DNA of 64,000 bases from Amphibalanus amphitrite (lineage: Eukaryota > Arthropoda > Thecostraca > Balanomorpha > Balanidae), in contig NW_024881869.1 in NCBI RefSeq assembly GCF_019059575.1, positions 530,854 to 594,853 on the forward strand. Reading direction: 5' to 3'. The translations under genes were made by a program, and so were the position numbers. This document shows positions 38,291-50,654 of this stretch, one piece after another (within the stretch, counting starts at the first letter, position 1; every line of letters starts with the position of its first letter). The notes beneath the pieces are model-generated. The model ran no database searches. It was given only the letters and a program-made list of their open reading frames with translations, and was not told the DNA's origin.

Positions 38291-39335
38291 GACTTTACGC
38301 TACCATATTTACATGGAATAATATGATACCAAACAATAGTGCAACCATTCTGGATAACAAAAGTGTATGATAGAATTAATTTAGAAAACTTTGGCAGCAT
38401 GATTTACGAGCACAGGCAGGTGTTACCTACCAGCCTTCTCAATGCTCGTAAAACCAACATTGTAGTTTTGATTTTACCTTACATGATAACACACTTGGCT
38501 GCAATGGCACATTTAATTTAATACTGTGAAAAGACCAGTTATAACCACTTCACAAGCACAATTGCACCTCATGCCGACATCCTTTTCCAAAGACAGTCAG
38601 CAGCGTCTTTCGTCAAAACTGGATGATCAATCCCCTTTCAACTGTAAACATCAAAAATATTTCTTCATGGTGTGATCTCCATATGGAAACCTTGCAGGAA
38701 AAGAATTAATGTCAATTGTCAGCTCTTCAAAATTTCTTTGGACTTTAACTTGGAGTACCATATCCAGTTTGCTTTGATATTTTGTTTTTTATTCCATGTT
38801 GAAGTTGAACACCAAGCTCCAGATATAGCAGGCAGCTTGATCATCTTCGGCCTTGGTATAATATCAGTCCAAGTTCCAGTGGTGGGTATCTTCTAATATT
38901 CAAATTAAAATGAAAAGCAATAGGCTTTCTCAGCGCCGACGACGGATTTCACGTTGATAAAAAAGGGAGCTCAAGGTCAGCAAAACTCGGGTTCAAGGAA
39001 TGGCGGGCGTTGAAATGACTGCTGACGTCATCAAGAAACCGCTAATGGTTAAGAGATAGGGACTAAGCTGGTCCCACCCTGCAAGTAAAGGGAAGAAATT
39101 TCTTGAACACCATAAAGCTGCGGGGGTTGCGACCAGGATAAATGGTGGTTTCTGAGCCTGGCCGCAAACTTGGCTATCTCAACTCAAAACTAATGTTAAG
39201 GTGGGATGGTCCCTTTAAGAAGGCGGTACCGACTGCTTGCTGTCATCCTATGGATCTATCAGCCCCGTCACGCTGTTGTTGTCGTCCAATGCTCTTATTA
39301 TTATTTCTTAATTCAGTCTTAAAGCAATTACCATC

Positions 39336-39495
39336 GTAGGAAGTATCATTAGAATATATGACCTTCTTCTCGGAAAATGACCAAATGAATGAAAATGATT
39401 ATTTATTGATGAATCAATTCATCAATAAATAATCATTTTCATTCATTTGGTCATTTTCCGAGGAGAAGGTCATATATTCTAATGATACTTCCTAC
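39336..39495. repeat. Near-perfect 160-bp palindrome (79-bp arms, 2-base loop)
   Basis: Arms 39336-39414 and 39417-39495 are reverse complements with a single mismatch (in CTTCTTCTCGG against CCGAGGAGAAG) and only CA between them. The word CAATTACCATCG lies directly before it (39325-39336) and again at 39533-39544, so the palindrome plus 37 bp sits between 12-bp direct repeats. This could be a very young foldback insertion, a replication-type inverted duplication, or an assembly or amplification artefact. Confidence 0.9.
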
Positions 39496-39545
39496 ATTTA
39501 TCATGCTCCTCGCAGCAGCTCTCAACGATATACAATTACCATCGC

Positions 39546-42339
39546 TGTGAAATGCCAATGATTATAATTCCGACGGATTCCACGTCACTGCTGACATGAA
39601 ACGTGCGTGTGTGCTAATAAATTATTTACAAAATTACGAAAATTGCTAGGCACACCCTCAACACAACTGTTGTCAATAGAAAATGTTGGAGGAAACTGCA
39701 GATCCCGTTTTCACATTTACAACGGCTGATGACTTAACAATATTCAATATGCATGGCTCATTAAATGTTGTTCGGTAGCTGAACAATTTTTATCATCGCT
39801 GATAAATGTATCCCCAAATCCCATGCATGCGTGTATGATGACGTTACGGTTCGAAGGCCTCTGTCGCTGAGAGCGATGATCTGAAACAATAGAAATTAGT
39901 TGTAATTTCCGGCCGCGGTCCTGGATGCCCGTCTATGAACGCTGAGCGTCCCGACCCATCTCCGTGCTTATATTGTGACGAATAGACATGGCGCTCGTTC
40001 ATTGTTCGTTCTAGTCAATAGTCGGGCCGGCCAGTTCCGGTTGGCTGCCATGCGTGGTAAATTTGATAACTAATTCCGGAGACAATTGCTTATGTTTTCG
40101 ATGAATCATCACCGGGTTCCTTTGTCATAGAGAGCGGTCGGTCGGCCGTCTATGCTCTGTGCCGGATCCTTTCCCGTGCGTTGAAAAACGACCGCCTCGG
40201 TGGTGTGGGCAGGCAGGCGACCTCAATTGGATGCCAGTGCTGGGTGTAATGGCCGACCTCAAATACATGAAATATCTTATGGCCGAATGTAACCAAACAG
40301 GCGAGCGGTCGCTGTCGGTGATTACTGTTATTACTGGGCCGTCCGACCGGCCGAACCCTGCATAAATAATTTCTATAAAATGCCTTCATATTCATTCACA
40401 TTAGGCGCGCGGCAGGATAAGTTCCGTTAGCCCCACGTCTAACGTCGGCTTTAAAGGTGCGTTTTCTGTGAACGCGGAAGGATGGCGTACAATGGTAAGG
40501 CTGCGTTCCCACTAGTTATTATGCCTTTATGCGTGGAGTGAAATTGGCTGGCCGGCACATGTAACTTTACCTTGCATTCTTTATGAGCGCTGCATAATGG
40601 AGTGCGTATCGACCTGGGGCTGGTCGGTGGTGGTCGTCTTTTTCACCCGGTCCGTGCGCCCTGCCTCCCAATTGGAGGGCCGCTCGACACGGGCTGACAT
40701 TTCAGACGGACCATTTTAAAAGCCGGCCGGTCAATTTGAGTCAGTTGCCGGTGCGGCTATAGTTATTTTATTCAGTGAAGTTGAGAGGCTGGTTTTTATC
40801 GTTGGGAAGTCCACTCGTCGACTGCAATCCGCCGAGTCCCTTGTCAGTCGCAGCAGTCAATCCACTACATATACAACATAAAGATAGCCATCTAACAGCC
40901 TGCTAACTATTCACAAGGCCCGGCTTTTATAATGACGATTGTTTCCAGCATTAATTATTAGACGTCCGTCAGACTATTCAACCGGCCACTAGAGATAGAA
41001 GAATGATTTAAAAGAATTATAAGAAACATGAATACTTATTTCGACGCGCATAAATGCATAAGAGAGAGTCTGTTATGAGCTCCCACTAATGGAAAATGTC
41101 AGCGAACGCTAAACTCTGTATGTGTGTGTCGGGTTGCCGGGCCCGATGGGCGCACAAAAGGTGCAGACTCATCAGTGCATAGTGTAGACTGCACACGTGA
41201 AGACCTCGTGCTGCGTTCATGTCATGCTACATTATGAAGATAATGCTCTATCGGATAGTTCACAGCTGCTAATAGGTATTGTCTATTGTCTTCGTAGGGA
41301 TGTCACAAGGATTAAACATTCTTGATGACATATGATTCCCATCACTGAGTATTGTTTCTTGGTAGGTAAGAGCTGTTAAGATTTGAAATCACCGATAACT
41401 ACATACCTACATATTTATATCTTCCGGAAACGATACGGTCAGGGCCCCGGGGGCGGCTGATATGACAGCGTCATCATAATTCATTGTCTGGCCGCAACGC
41501 GCTCATTGTCTAGCACCTTTGACATGTTAGACATGACTGAAGACAGGCTGACTGACGGCTACGGGCGCTGTCACAGCCCCACGCGCCCCTCCCCCCCGCC
41601 CCACCCCGCCCATCCCCGCCGGACCCGGTTAGCGTCTAACGGCCTGACGGCTGCCCGCCCTCCCCCAGTCGCGGTCAGTTAGTCATATCCACCGAGTTAA
41701 GATGACTAACGACCTCTCTTGGAGGCGCCGCCGATTCAGTTCTCGGTCGCCCCTCCCCCCGCCGGGAGGTTTGGGAGGGGGAGGGTGGGGAGGAGTGCAG
41801 CGGGGTGCTGCGCTGCACCTGTTAGTGCGCCAAGGTGCGCAGCAGAGGCTGCTCCCGGTAGTTTACTGTCATCCGGCGCTTTTTGCTCGTGCTGGCCGCC
41901 GGTGCTCCCATCTTCTCACCTTTCCACCGCTCTCTCCGCCCTGTTTACCCGAGGTCGATTTATTTATATTCAGTCTGGTTCGTTCGCGAACGGGCCCGCT
42001 GTGCTGTGCCGCAATGGCCGACCGTAATGGTGCCAACTGTCTATTATTCTATCGTATTTGTTAGCTCCGGCTATTCCAGGAATGGCTGTTTACATTTCAA
42101 ATAAGAGGGCGCCGGCGCGGCGGCGCCGGTGACGCGGGAGAGGTGGTGAATCGACTTGGCCGACGGCCGCTGAACGGCGCTAGTGTCGACCGAGTCGAGC
42201 CCGTCGTCTCTTGAGCATCTATCTACTTCATGGATGATGAACATCTGACCAAATCTTGCTTCTTTGTGAGATATGTGACTTGTGCGTGAACCATTATAAT
42301 GTTTCTCAGCTCTGACCGTTTTTGTTTTGTCCGTTCCAG
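39546..42339. other. Intronic stretch without gene
   Basis: Unique sequence, GC-rich at 41560-41960 with C and G runs. It ends in a pyrimidine-rich tract before the candidate 43-nt exon. Frames in the GC-rich patch overlap each other and show no domain. Confidence 0.4.
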
Positions 42340-42382
42340 GCCAAGATGCTAGAGACGGCAGCCTCGTGGACAGCGCCACCAG
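42340..42382 (+). CDS. Candidate 43-nt internal exon of the BTB gene
   Basis: It is preceded by a strong acceptor (TTTTTGTTTTGTCCGTTCCAG) ending at 42339 and followed by a strong donor (CACCAG|GTAAGG) at 42383. Joined in phase 0 to the upstream BTB exon it is open for 14 codons plus one base; one other frame has a stop. It would encode a short Ala/Thr-rich linker stretch. Small cassette exons after the BTB exon occur in TTK-group genes, but this one rests only on splice-site quality. If it is chance, the next exon lies further downstream. Confidence 0.35.
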
Positions 42383-42702
42383 GTAAGGCGCTCACTGCTC
42401 GCCGCTCACTGCTCACTTTCGCCCGGGTCCGTTTGCCGTTTGGCGTCGTCGTGTCGCCGGCGAGTGGGCTGCCGTTCGTTGTGTGGCGACTGTTTGCCGG
42501 CGCCTTTCCAATGACAGCTGTGCGAGCGTTCCCACTCAGCGAGTCCAGCCAGGCCTCTCACTTGGTCTGCACATTCAGACCCTGATTGAGGCGAGTGTCT
42601 CAGTCAACACGCGGCGAGTTCTTAACCTTTCACTGCCAAATGACGCGCGATACACCCGCGATGGGTGGGTGGAATAGTTGGTAGTTGATGTATATGTTAC
42701 AG

Positions 42703-42950
42703 GCCGTATGAAAACTCAGTCCGTTTGCAAACGGCCTGGCCCGATTCAGGCCGTTTGCAAACGGCCTGGGCAGCCCAGTCAGTATGCAAACGGACTGAAA
42801 AGTCAGGCCGTTTGAATACGGGCTGAAATTCCAGGCTGTATGCAAACCGCCTGAAATTTCAGGCGGTTTGCAAACCGTCTAGGCCGTATGACAACTTTCC
42901 AGACACCAGGCCGTTTGCAAACGGTCTAGGCATTTTGAAAACAATCTGGT
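42703..42950. repeat. Left array of GTTTGCAAAC palindromes
   Basis: About ten units of 20-28 bases, each carrying GTTTGCAAAC or a variant (GTATGCAAAC, GTTTGAATAC) flanked by GGCC/GGAC and CTGA/CAGG words. Confidence 0.8.
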
Positions 42951-43379
42951 CTGCATAAAGTTACAGCTGGACAATTTTGAGTTTGTTGAAGCACGACCGT
43001 TTCATGACATTACATGGCACCATGAAATCCTGAGGTGCATTCGGCATCCGGAAAAATATCGTCACTCGAATATTCTCCGTCGGAAAATTATTGTTGAGCG
43101 CCTATCTTCAGCATGTCTCGTTATCGCGATACCGTTCGTGATCCCCGATGATTCTCGCTAGTTCCGGAAAGTTCTCCTTGATTTTCCCGATGACGAATGC
43201 AGGCCTGGTTAGGAAGAGATTAGCAGAACTGAGACCCGGCCCGTATAGCGCCCGGTCGACCCGGGCTTCCCCCGGACTTCAAAGTTTCGCCTTCCACCGC
43301 AATGGTCAAGTATTGCCGGCGTACGCCACCGGCCAGCCGCCGGCGGTCGACCGGGCGCGGTGAGGACTCTAATGTGAAC

Positions 43380-43829
43380 CACTGGCGCGGGAACTTCTTC
43401 GATCCAGACTGGGGGGGGGGGGGCTGAACCATAATAGAAGGTTTTAATCTGCCAAATGAGTTGCCGAGCCAGTGAAAGAGGTGGATTTTTCACTTACATG
43501 CTTTCTTCCTTTGTGACCCACAACCCCTAATTTGGGGAGGAGAGGACAAGCTGCCCCAACGGTTCCTGACCTCATGAAAAGTTGTGGGGCACCGCCCCCA
43601 CGGCCCCAGAGCTGTGGGAGCAAGCTTCCCCCACTGCCCCCTCCCCCGATTCCCGCGCCTATGTATGAATCTATGAAATTATGTTGGTAGATTTCCGATT
43701 TCGATTCCTCCAGCTGGGGAGGGGGGGGGGGGCTCAAATACATTACAAGCGCCCCCCCCCCCAGCCGAAAAGTTGGAGAGGCTCAGCCCCCGCTAGCCCC
43801 CCCCCCCCTCCCCGGTTCCCGCGCCACTG
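43380..43829. mobile_element. hAT-like MITE (450 bp), nested
   Basis: The 8-bp direct repeat ATGTGAAC lies at 43372-43379 and 43830-43837. The ends are inverted: CACTGGCGCGGGAAC on the left and, reverse-complemented, CAGTGGCGCGGGAAC on the right. The interior has G and C runs (about 43411-43422, 43720-43732, 43798-43808) and no coding. Confidence 0.8.
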
Positions 43830-44010
43830 ATGTGAACTCTGATGTCCATTGCGCGCTCCGGCGTTTTATGCCGCAAAATAATCGGTGAGTCTTGTTGTGA
43901 TACGTTTCACCAGATCTCACCAGTAGTGGCTTCACCAGGCTCCATCAACTGGATGGCCGTACACAGGCGGACCGTGAACTTGTATAACCAGTATAACGCC
44001 TTTTGGGGCG

Positions 44011-44668
44011 ACTAACGGAGCGAGCGAGAGAGTGAGCCTTGCACGTGCGAAATTTCGAGGGGGTACCTCCAGCTGACTTGTGCACGGCACCCTACTAACC
44101 GGTCTCTAGCGATGTGCCAAATTTGGGCACAATCGGCCCAGCCGTTCTCGAGATCTGGAAGCGGCACCCTGCACGTGCGCACGTGCAAAATGGGTCCCAA
44201 CTGACTTTTGCACGGCACGCTACTAACCGGTCCCTAGCCATGTACCAAATTTGAGCGCCATCAGTCCAGCCGTTCTCGAGATCTGGAATCGACCCCTGCA
44301 CGTGCGCACGTGCAGCAGCACCCCAACTCCGACACATGGATATGCATTGCCTAGTGGGTGCCTACCTGCATGCCAACTTTCAGCGCAATCGGCCAAGTAG
44401 TTACCGAGATATTGCAACAATTACAAAAGTGACACCTCTTCGTTTTGCACGTGGCACGTGCATAAGGGGTCACCCACATGCATCGGGAATAGTCCAATAC
44501 TTGGTAGAAGGAATGAAGCTACCCTACAAAAATTACCGCATGTAAATCGGTCAAGTGGTTGCTGAGATATAAGCGTCGCAGAAGCGTGACCACGGCCGGC
44601 CGGCCGCTCATACTCAGAAATTTCCGTTATTCTACGTAAGACTCCGCTCGCTTCGCTCGCTCCGTAAT
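44011..44668. repeat. Tandem block with GCACGTGC motifs and inverted GGAGCGAGCG ends
   Basis: At least three related units of about 125 bases share GTGCACGGCAC, CTACTAACCGGTC, GTCCAGCCGTTCTCGAGATCTGG-type words (in full or diverged) and the palindrome GCACGTGCGCACGTGC. The block begins with CTAACGGAGCGAGCG and ends with CGCTCGCTCCGTAATTAG, a probable inverted terminal pair, so it may be a nested non-autonomous element. Confidence 0.6.
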
Positions 44669-44844
44669 TAGTAATATTGTTGAAAAACGGCCGGGCCGAG
44701 CATCAGCACAGTAAGAAAATGTTCGACGTATGTAGACGAGTCATTCGGCATGGAATGCGCAAGCATTCACATGGATGCAACCTGATCATCGACCAACCTG
44801 GATCCATTAAGTCCAATCTTCAGAGGCTGTTGTACTTCGCCAGA

Positions 44845-45020
44845 CCGTTTGAAAACTGACTAGGCCGTTTTCAAACTGTCTAGGCCGTTTCAAACTGCCT
44901 AGGCCGTTTTCATACGGCCTGATATTTCAGGCGGTTTGCAAACGGCCGGCTTTTTCATGCCGTTTTCAAACGGCCTGACTGGGCCAGTCCGTTTGCAAAC
45001 GGACTGGGTTTTCATACGGT
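44845..45020. repeat. Right array of GTTTGCAAAC palindromes
   Basis: About eight units related to the left array but inverted as a whole, with variants GTTTTCAAAC, GTTTCAAAC and GTTTTCATAC. The outermost units match the outermost units of the left array best. Confidence 0.75.
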
Positions 45021-45034
45021 CTGTAACATATACA

Positions 45035-48000
45035 ACCATAAGGAGACGACGGACATCCATCGATCAGTGTTCTGGAGTGAAATTGGGCCCGCCCCTCCTA
45101 CCCCCTACCCCCTGCCCGGGCAGACCTCTCTACCACCACACGATTAACATTTACAACTGGAAATTTATGTAAATGTCGAATACAATTTTGAAACTTTCCA
45201 CCAACTTCGCTCGGTGGCTTTTGATGGACGACATTTGCACTCGAGAAGAAGCGTCTAATAATCTGCCGCTTGGCTGCGGCCGACGGTGACTGTCGCGTCT
45301 AACTTTGTGCGGTTGAGTATCGATTTGTATCTGCTCTCTGCCGGGTCAGGCCCGCCCACCCGGCTGGTGACCGTTCGCACGTGCCGGGTGACAGGGAGAC
45401 GAGCTCAGTGACCCCGGAAGGGCCCTGTGTGCGGGGACCTCGACACCCCGGACCCCGGCGAGACATCCCGGGCGAGTTGGCCGCGCTGTGCGCCGGCCAA
45501 CCCATGGTCTGGACGGCTCCCTGATGGTCTGGACGGTGCTGGTTGCCGGCAGTGGATGCTGGTTATTGGCAGTGGATTCGGGCGGGCGTTTTCTTTTCTT
45601 TTCTTTTTCATTCCCCGCGGCAGTTGCGGTGGCACCGCGGTGGCGTTTCCTTTTTTCTCCAATTCTGGTCCTAGGAGGCGCGTCAGCGCTGCGGGTCTCT
45701 ATGTAGTTTTGGCCTCTGGCCCATGGTACAGCCGCTGCACTTTGCAGGGGCACCTTTACTGGTTGCCCTTTCCTAGATTCCTTTACTGGCCGTACTTTCT
45801 GGTTGTCTTTTCTGGCTTTCTTTGCTAATCACCTTTGCTCATGTTTCTAGCTCCCTTTGCCAGTTGCCAATTCTAATTTCTGATAGCTGGTTGCTGAACT
45901 GCGCTGTTCGATGTTGTATCAAGAGGCGCGCTGCAGGGGCCATCCAAACGGCCCCACTCCCTCCGCTGAGGGCTCGGGCGTCTGGTTAATAACTATATAA
46001 GCCGCTGTTCCTTATACTCAACTAGAAAAACGGGAGTGAAACGTCATGCAAATTACAGCTATTGAGGCCTAGTTGAGGCAATGAGGCTATATATCAGACT
46101 GGTCGGGCCATCATTCATTATATATGGGCCATTTGGGTGCATCGCTCCCTAACTATGTATGTCTTGTTCACCCCCGACTGCGGCTCTGATACAAACGCCG
46201 CTATGTCTGACTCCCTCGGATTGACGTATAGTTTGAGGCATGTGATCGCTTAAGGAATTTTGATTAAATTGATTAAATGATTAAATTAGTTTTTGTCGTA
46301 TTTCATTAACACTTCCATTAATATAATAATTAAATAGCATAAACTATTTTGCTTTCACTTCGATCATATGTTATCATTAAGGAATTATGTAATCATCAAT
46401 TATAAATGTTTTTGTCATTTATTCAATGGAAGTGGCTCCTTCAATCCGTGACTCTTTTCTCTAACTTTTCGCGACACACCTCTGCACCATTGCCCTTGCT
46501 GCGGGATCTCCAAAGGTTCGTCAGCTGGACATTCCGTTGTTCTATAGTGTCCCATCCCCTCTGTCGTGCTACTGTGCACCTCCCCCTGCCGTGTTCACGA
46601 ACTCAGCGACTGAAGATGTTCCCGATCACCGGCGACACACTGGGTCCGCCGGTGATAACCGTGGCAGATTTGTGCCTATCTCCGTGATCATCCGCTGAAC
46701 CCGCTGCCCTCCCGACAGAGACACTTTGGAGCTAGGATAATGACCAATTTAGAAGTGTGAAACCCACCTGGTGCCGGGATGCAATCGCTACATGTGACCT
46801 CGTTGAAACAACGGCTTTACACCTTTCACGAATGCATGATATTGTCCAAATTGGCACATTGGAAGAGATCAGAAGCTGATGCATCTTTGAATGTTCTTTT
46901 GTATGTGGTTGATATCTTTTGGTTGATATTGATATCTTTTGTATGTGGTTGCATCATCAGTTATTGTCGACAAGAATTTTAACGGTCACCCGACTGCGGT
47001 GGACATTTTGTCGCCGAAGTCCGAACACCGTCTGGCATTTTATAGGAGGTATAATTATCTAGAACTCCTACGATATTTATCATTCTCCTGCGGTTATCGC
47101 TATACCAGTGAATCTCACATATGCAGCTAGGTTATAGATATTGTTTATTTATGGTATTGCATAGCCCAATCACGTCTGCAAGCTATCGAAGGCAGTATTA
47201 TGCATTTTGAATGTTGGAATTTTCCATGCGTCACATCTATTCTTGATACGTTACTGGCGAGCATATTCTTGGATGATAGGTATTCATTTAAATGTCCGCC
47301 AAAATTTATTTAATAGACATGGTGATGAAAGCCTTAATGCAAAATTCTACCCTATGTCATGACCATTATAATCTTGACATTAAGTCCTGCTTTCACATGA
47401 TTTACATAGCCAATTTATTGTGTTTTCACAACGCCTCTATGGACTATTGCCTGAAGTTGTATCCCATTTACATTGTTATTTCATGGAGGTTATTTCCTTT
47501 ACAACGAGGAGTTTTACATTAATCATGATCATATGCTATTATTACAAATCATTTGTCAATGGAGGAATGTCATGTGAGGGCGATCATTGTACGCATTCAA
47601 ATTGAGCCCGGCTGATTCATTTCCCTACTAGAAACCGTGTCTAAAGGTAAGTTGAACGTCACTGTCTGTTGCCATAGCAACTGTGAAAAGTAAAACAGTG
47701 GTTAGGTGGCAAGCGCAGGCCAGTCAGGCGCCTGTCCCGCCTGTCTACTATCACATACACGTAGGTAGCGCAGGCATTGATGGTCCAGTACGGGACTCAT
47801 AGTGTTCGCTCTAATTTAAAACTCTGTCATCGTTGCTCGTTTTAGCACTGATGTCATCAGCTTTATGATAATGATCATCAGTTATTCAGTACCGTCACTG
47901 CTACCGTCATCACCTTGCTTACCGTCCCTGACCCCAACTCGATGGACCCCAATTCGAGGATGACACCAGGCACAATCCCGTAGCTAGGCACCGGCTCAAC

Positions 48001-50331
48001 CGGCAGGCGTTGACGCCCTTCAAAGCTAATTGGTTCTAACCAGGCTTCTAGGCTGACTCCCTTCTTGGAAGTCATTTTGGTTTGATATCGATTTGGTAAA
48101 ACACTGAACTGTGATGTCTTCGAACTTATCACTGCATTGTCAATAGCATTTGTACGTCAACTTCAGCAATTGTGCGTGGCTCATAGACGTTGTCCAGCGC
48201 TGTATCGACCTGCAATATGCAAGCATTGGTCTTCAAGGATATGCACTTTATGCAGTCACCTTTGACCGTGTTATCTGTCGTGCTTTAGGCCTTCTTGTGC
48301 GACGAGTATGATAAATGTCAAATGATTTATTGGCGGAAGCAGAAAGTGACCTTAGGATTAAAAAAAGAACACACGTTAGACCCTATGTGATATAAACCAC
48401 ATGATATACTTAGAATGATCATGAAAATGACAACATAAGCCTTAAATATTACCTACGACAATCCTTTCAATTCTTGAAATTGGCATCACCTGGCGTTTCC
48501 GGTTAAACCTGGGACCCTCACCGCCAGCCAGCTCCCCGCCAACGACCGCCTGCGACAAGCCAGACCACACCCAAATCTTACTGATATCATACAGTTTATC
48601 CCTGGATCAAACCATTCTACCGCCGCCGGCTTTTAGCACATACTGGACCGGTGGGCGCTGCTGTCGGCTTCGCCTCACTACATGGTAAATGAATATGTTT
48701 ATGCTAACGCATTGCCATGATGAAATAGGCAAGGATGACACTGATGCAACTGTGACTTGAATGATGCAAAATGTTGTCCGAAGGCTATGCTACGCTAGGG
48801 TCTGACGGTTGTGTATTTTTAGTTCTTTATTCCTCTAAGATATCATCTAAGAAAACATTGCGAAATGGCCTCCTTGAACGAACAATGGTGCCAATTGGTC
48901 TTGTTGATCCTTTTCTGCGCTATCATTCATACCTAAAACAGACTCTCTTCGGTCTTATCAATCAATATTTGTGGCTGTTCAGACGATACGCTGGCTTGCG
49001 AACGTTCAACGTTATTGTTGAAAGCTATGGTTTAGCTAGAAACTATTTGTAATTCATATCTTACTACTGCGCATTAGTGCGTCAATCTAGGTCGTCCCAG
49101 GCCTCAGACGCCGGTAGGTGTTTTATCTGGAAATGATTGTTGACGAGTAAATATTAATATGTACCTATGGTCGGAGAAGCGTTTTTTGACGTTTCTAACA
49201 GGGCTACAACAATGATTAGGCTGCTCGAGTAAAACTATGTGATAGCCTCGTTCCCGTGGCACCGGGTGCCCATGAGGTGGCTCCACTCCCGTTAATGACA
49301 CCTAGTGAATATGAGACTTGACCATTACGGGTCCGCCATATTGGAGTGGTTCGTCTGCCTGGACCACCCCAACCAACACGGCTGCCTGTCTAAGTTACGA
49401 GTTTCAGTTGTATAGGGGTCAATGGTGCTCGTCTGTGGTCAGTCACTGAGTTTGAGGTAGCGTTGCATTGGTTTCCGCCTAGACCGACAGGATTCTCCAC
49501 CATCCTTGAACTGACTCTGGATCATTGGTTCATTGGCATTGTCAGTCATCTTTGAAATGAATCAGTGCATCTCTTCGCAGAACATTTGGCGAATAGCATC
49601 GACGGCCGCTTCCTTTCTCTCTCCCCTCCCCCCCCCCTCCCTGCTTACCAGCCCCACAGGGTCCCCATATTATTTTTACTAATATGGACATAATTATGAA
49701 ATGACAACCTCGGCACTTCATCAGCTATCGACTGGAATCATCAGAGATGTTGAATTTGCAAAGCGTGGCTGCAATAGGAGCCATTTTATTGATAAACCTG
49801 TTTGATTATAGGATGTTTTTACTTATGAGTACGAGATGTGCAAACGATAGCCTTTGTACCAGACGGTTTGTTTGCTGGGTGAGACGGTTTTTATTGATAC
49901 GAGATGTTGATAATACACCGCCTGGCTTAAATATTACACTGTCATATGAGGCAGTTTGTATGATCATTGATCAACCCAATCAAATAAGCTTCATCATATG
50001 ACAGTGGGAGGACTGTTGACAAAAGGGGTCAAGCATTTCGGTCCCTTTACCAAAAGTCGGGTTTCTAGTGAATGGTAATCTGACAGAAAGACCTGAACAA
50101 AGCTGGTGGTTTTTCCCCCCACGTGCTACCACACGTGGGGGGACAGCCGGGTCCAATTCCCTCTTCACTCGATATCAAAGGCATTTGCCTTATCACGGAA
50201 GAATCTCTGGGATGTCTCTCCAATCGTTTTCCGTTTCACTTTGAAACGCAGTTCATGAGGTACGTCCAAAGGTCGCAGATTTTCCTGCAAATGTCGCATC
50301 CTCTGCAGTCGACCGGGGTCCCTGATCGGTG
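45035..50331. other. Non-coding stretch, no gene seen
   Basis: A degenerate T-rich CTTTACTGG-type patch lies at about 45590-45850. A short tandem duplication of CTTTTGTATGTGGTTG lies at 46896-46951. The rest is unique sequence with no recognisable frame or element ends. Confidence 0.4.
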
Positions 50332-50654
50332 GCGTAACGGACGCCGCAGTGTGCTCGTAACGGACGCCCTGACTCACTCGTAACGGGCGTCCAGACGTAC
50401 TCGAAACGGAGGCCTTGATGCACTCGTAACAGATGCTGTTACGTCCTCGTAACAGACACCCTGATGTACTCATAACAGACGCCTTGACGCACTCGTAACA
50501 AACGCCCGGGCGTAAGTACTCGTAACAAACGCCTAGGATACCCGTAACGAACGCCTAGGATACCCGTAGCAAACGCTTACGTATTTTCTCCCAAAGGACG
50601 CCCCATGATGTACCCATAACGGACGTCCTGGCGCACCCATAACGGACGCCCTGA
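50332..50654. repeat. Tandem array, 26-28-bp unit (ACTCGTAACGGACGCCCTGA type)
   Basis: About twelve units carrying TCGTAAC-GGACGCC or variants (AACAGACGCC, AACAAACGCC, CATAACGGACG). Units near 50515-50580 share CTAGGATACCCGTA and form a local subgroup, indicating internal expansion. The reverse strand is open for about 100 codons through part of it; no protein family is recognised. Confidence 0.85.

Larger units (their letters stand above)
36435..39218 (-). mobile_element. TTAA-flanked DNA transposon, family D copy 2 (2.8 kb)
   Basis: TTAA lies at 36435-36438 and 39215-39218. The inverted ends are AGGGACCCTCCCACCTT on the left, with one mismatch on the right. About 170-220 bp at each end match the short copy D1 in opposite orientation. 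The interior (about 36650-38950) is AT-rich and has no frame above about 120 codons, so it encodes no intact transposase. It includes an inverted repeat at 36751-36978 and a diverged tandem duplication near 38113-38290. Confidence 0.8.
42689..45034. mobile_element. Composite foldback element with palindrome-array ends (2.35 kb)
   Basis: The outer ends are inverted: TGTATATGTTACAG at 42689-42702 and its complement at 45021-45034. Each end continues into an array of units built on the palindrome GTTTGCAAAC within GGCCGTTTGCAAACGGCC, with variants (left 42703-42950, right about 44845-45020). The interior holds a nested hAT-like element (43380-43829) and a separate tandem block (44011-44668). No coding. 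The class is not recognised; ends made of short repeat arrays resemble foldback-type elements. Confidence 0.65.

Noticed and set aside
41702..42064. Overlapping frames of 120 and 102 codons just before the candidate microexon
   Set aside because: GC-rich patch with G and C runs, no domain, and no supporting splice sites.
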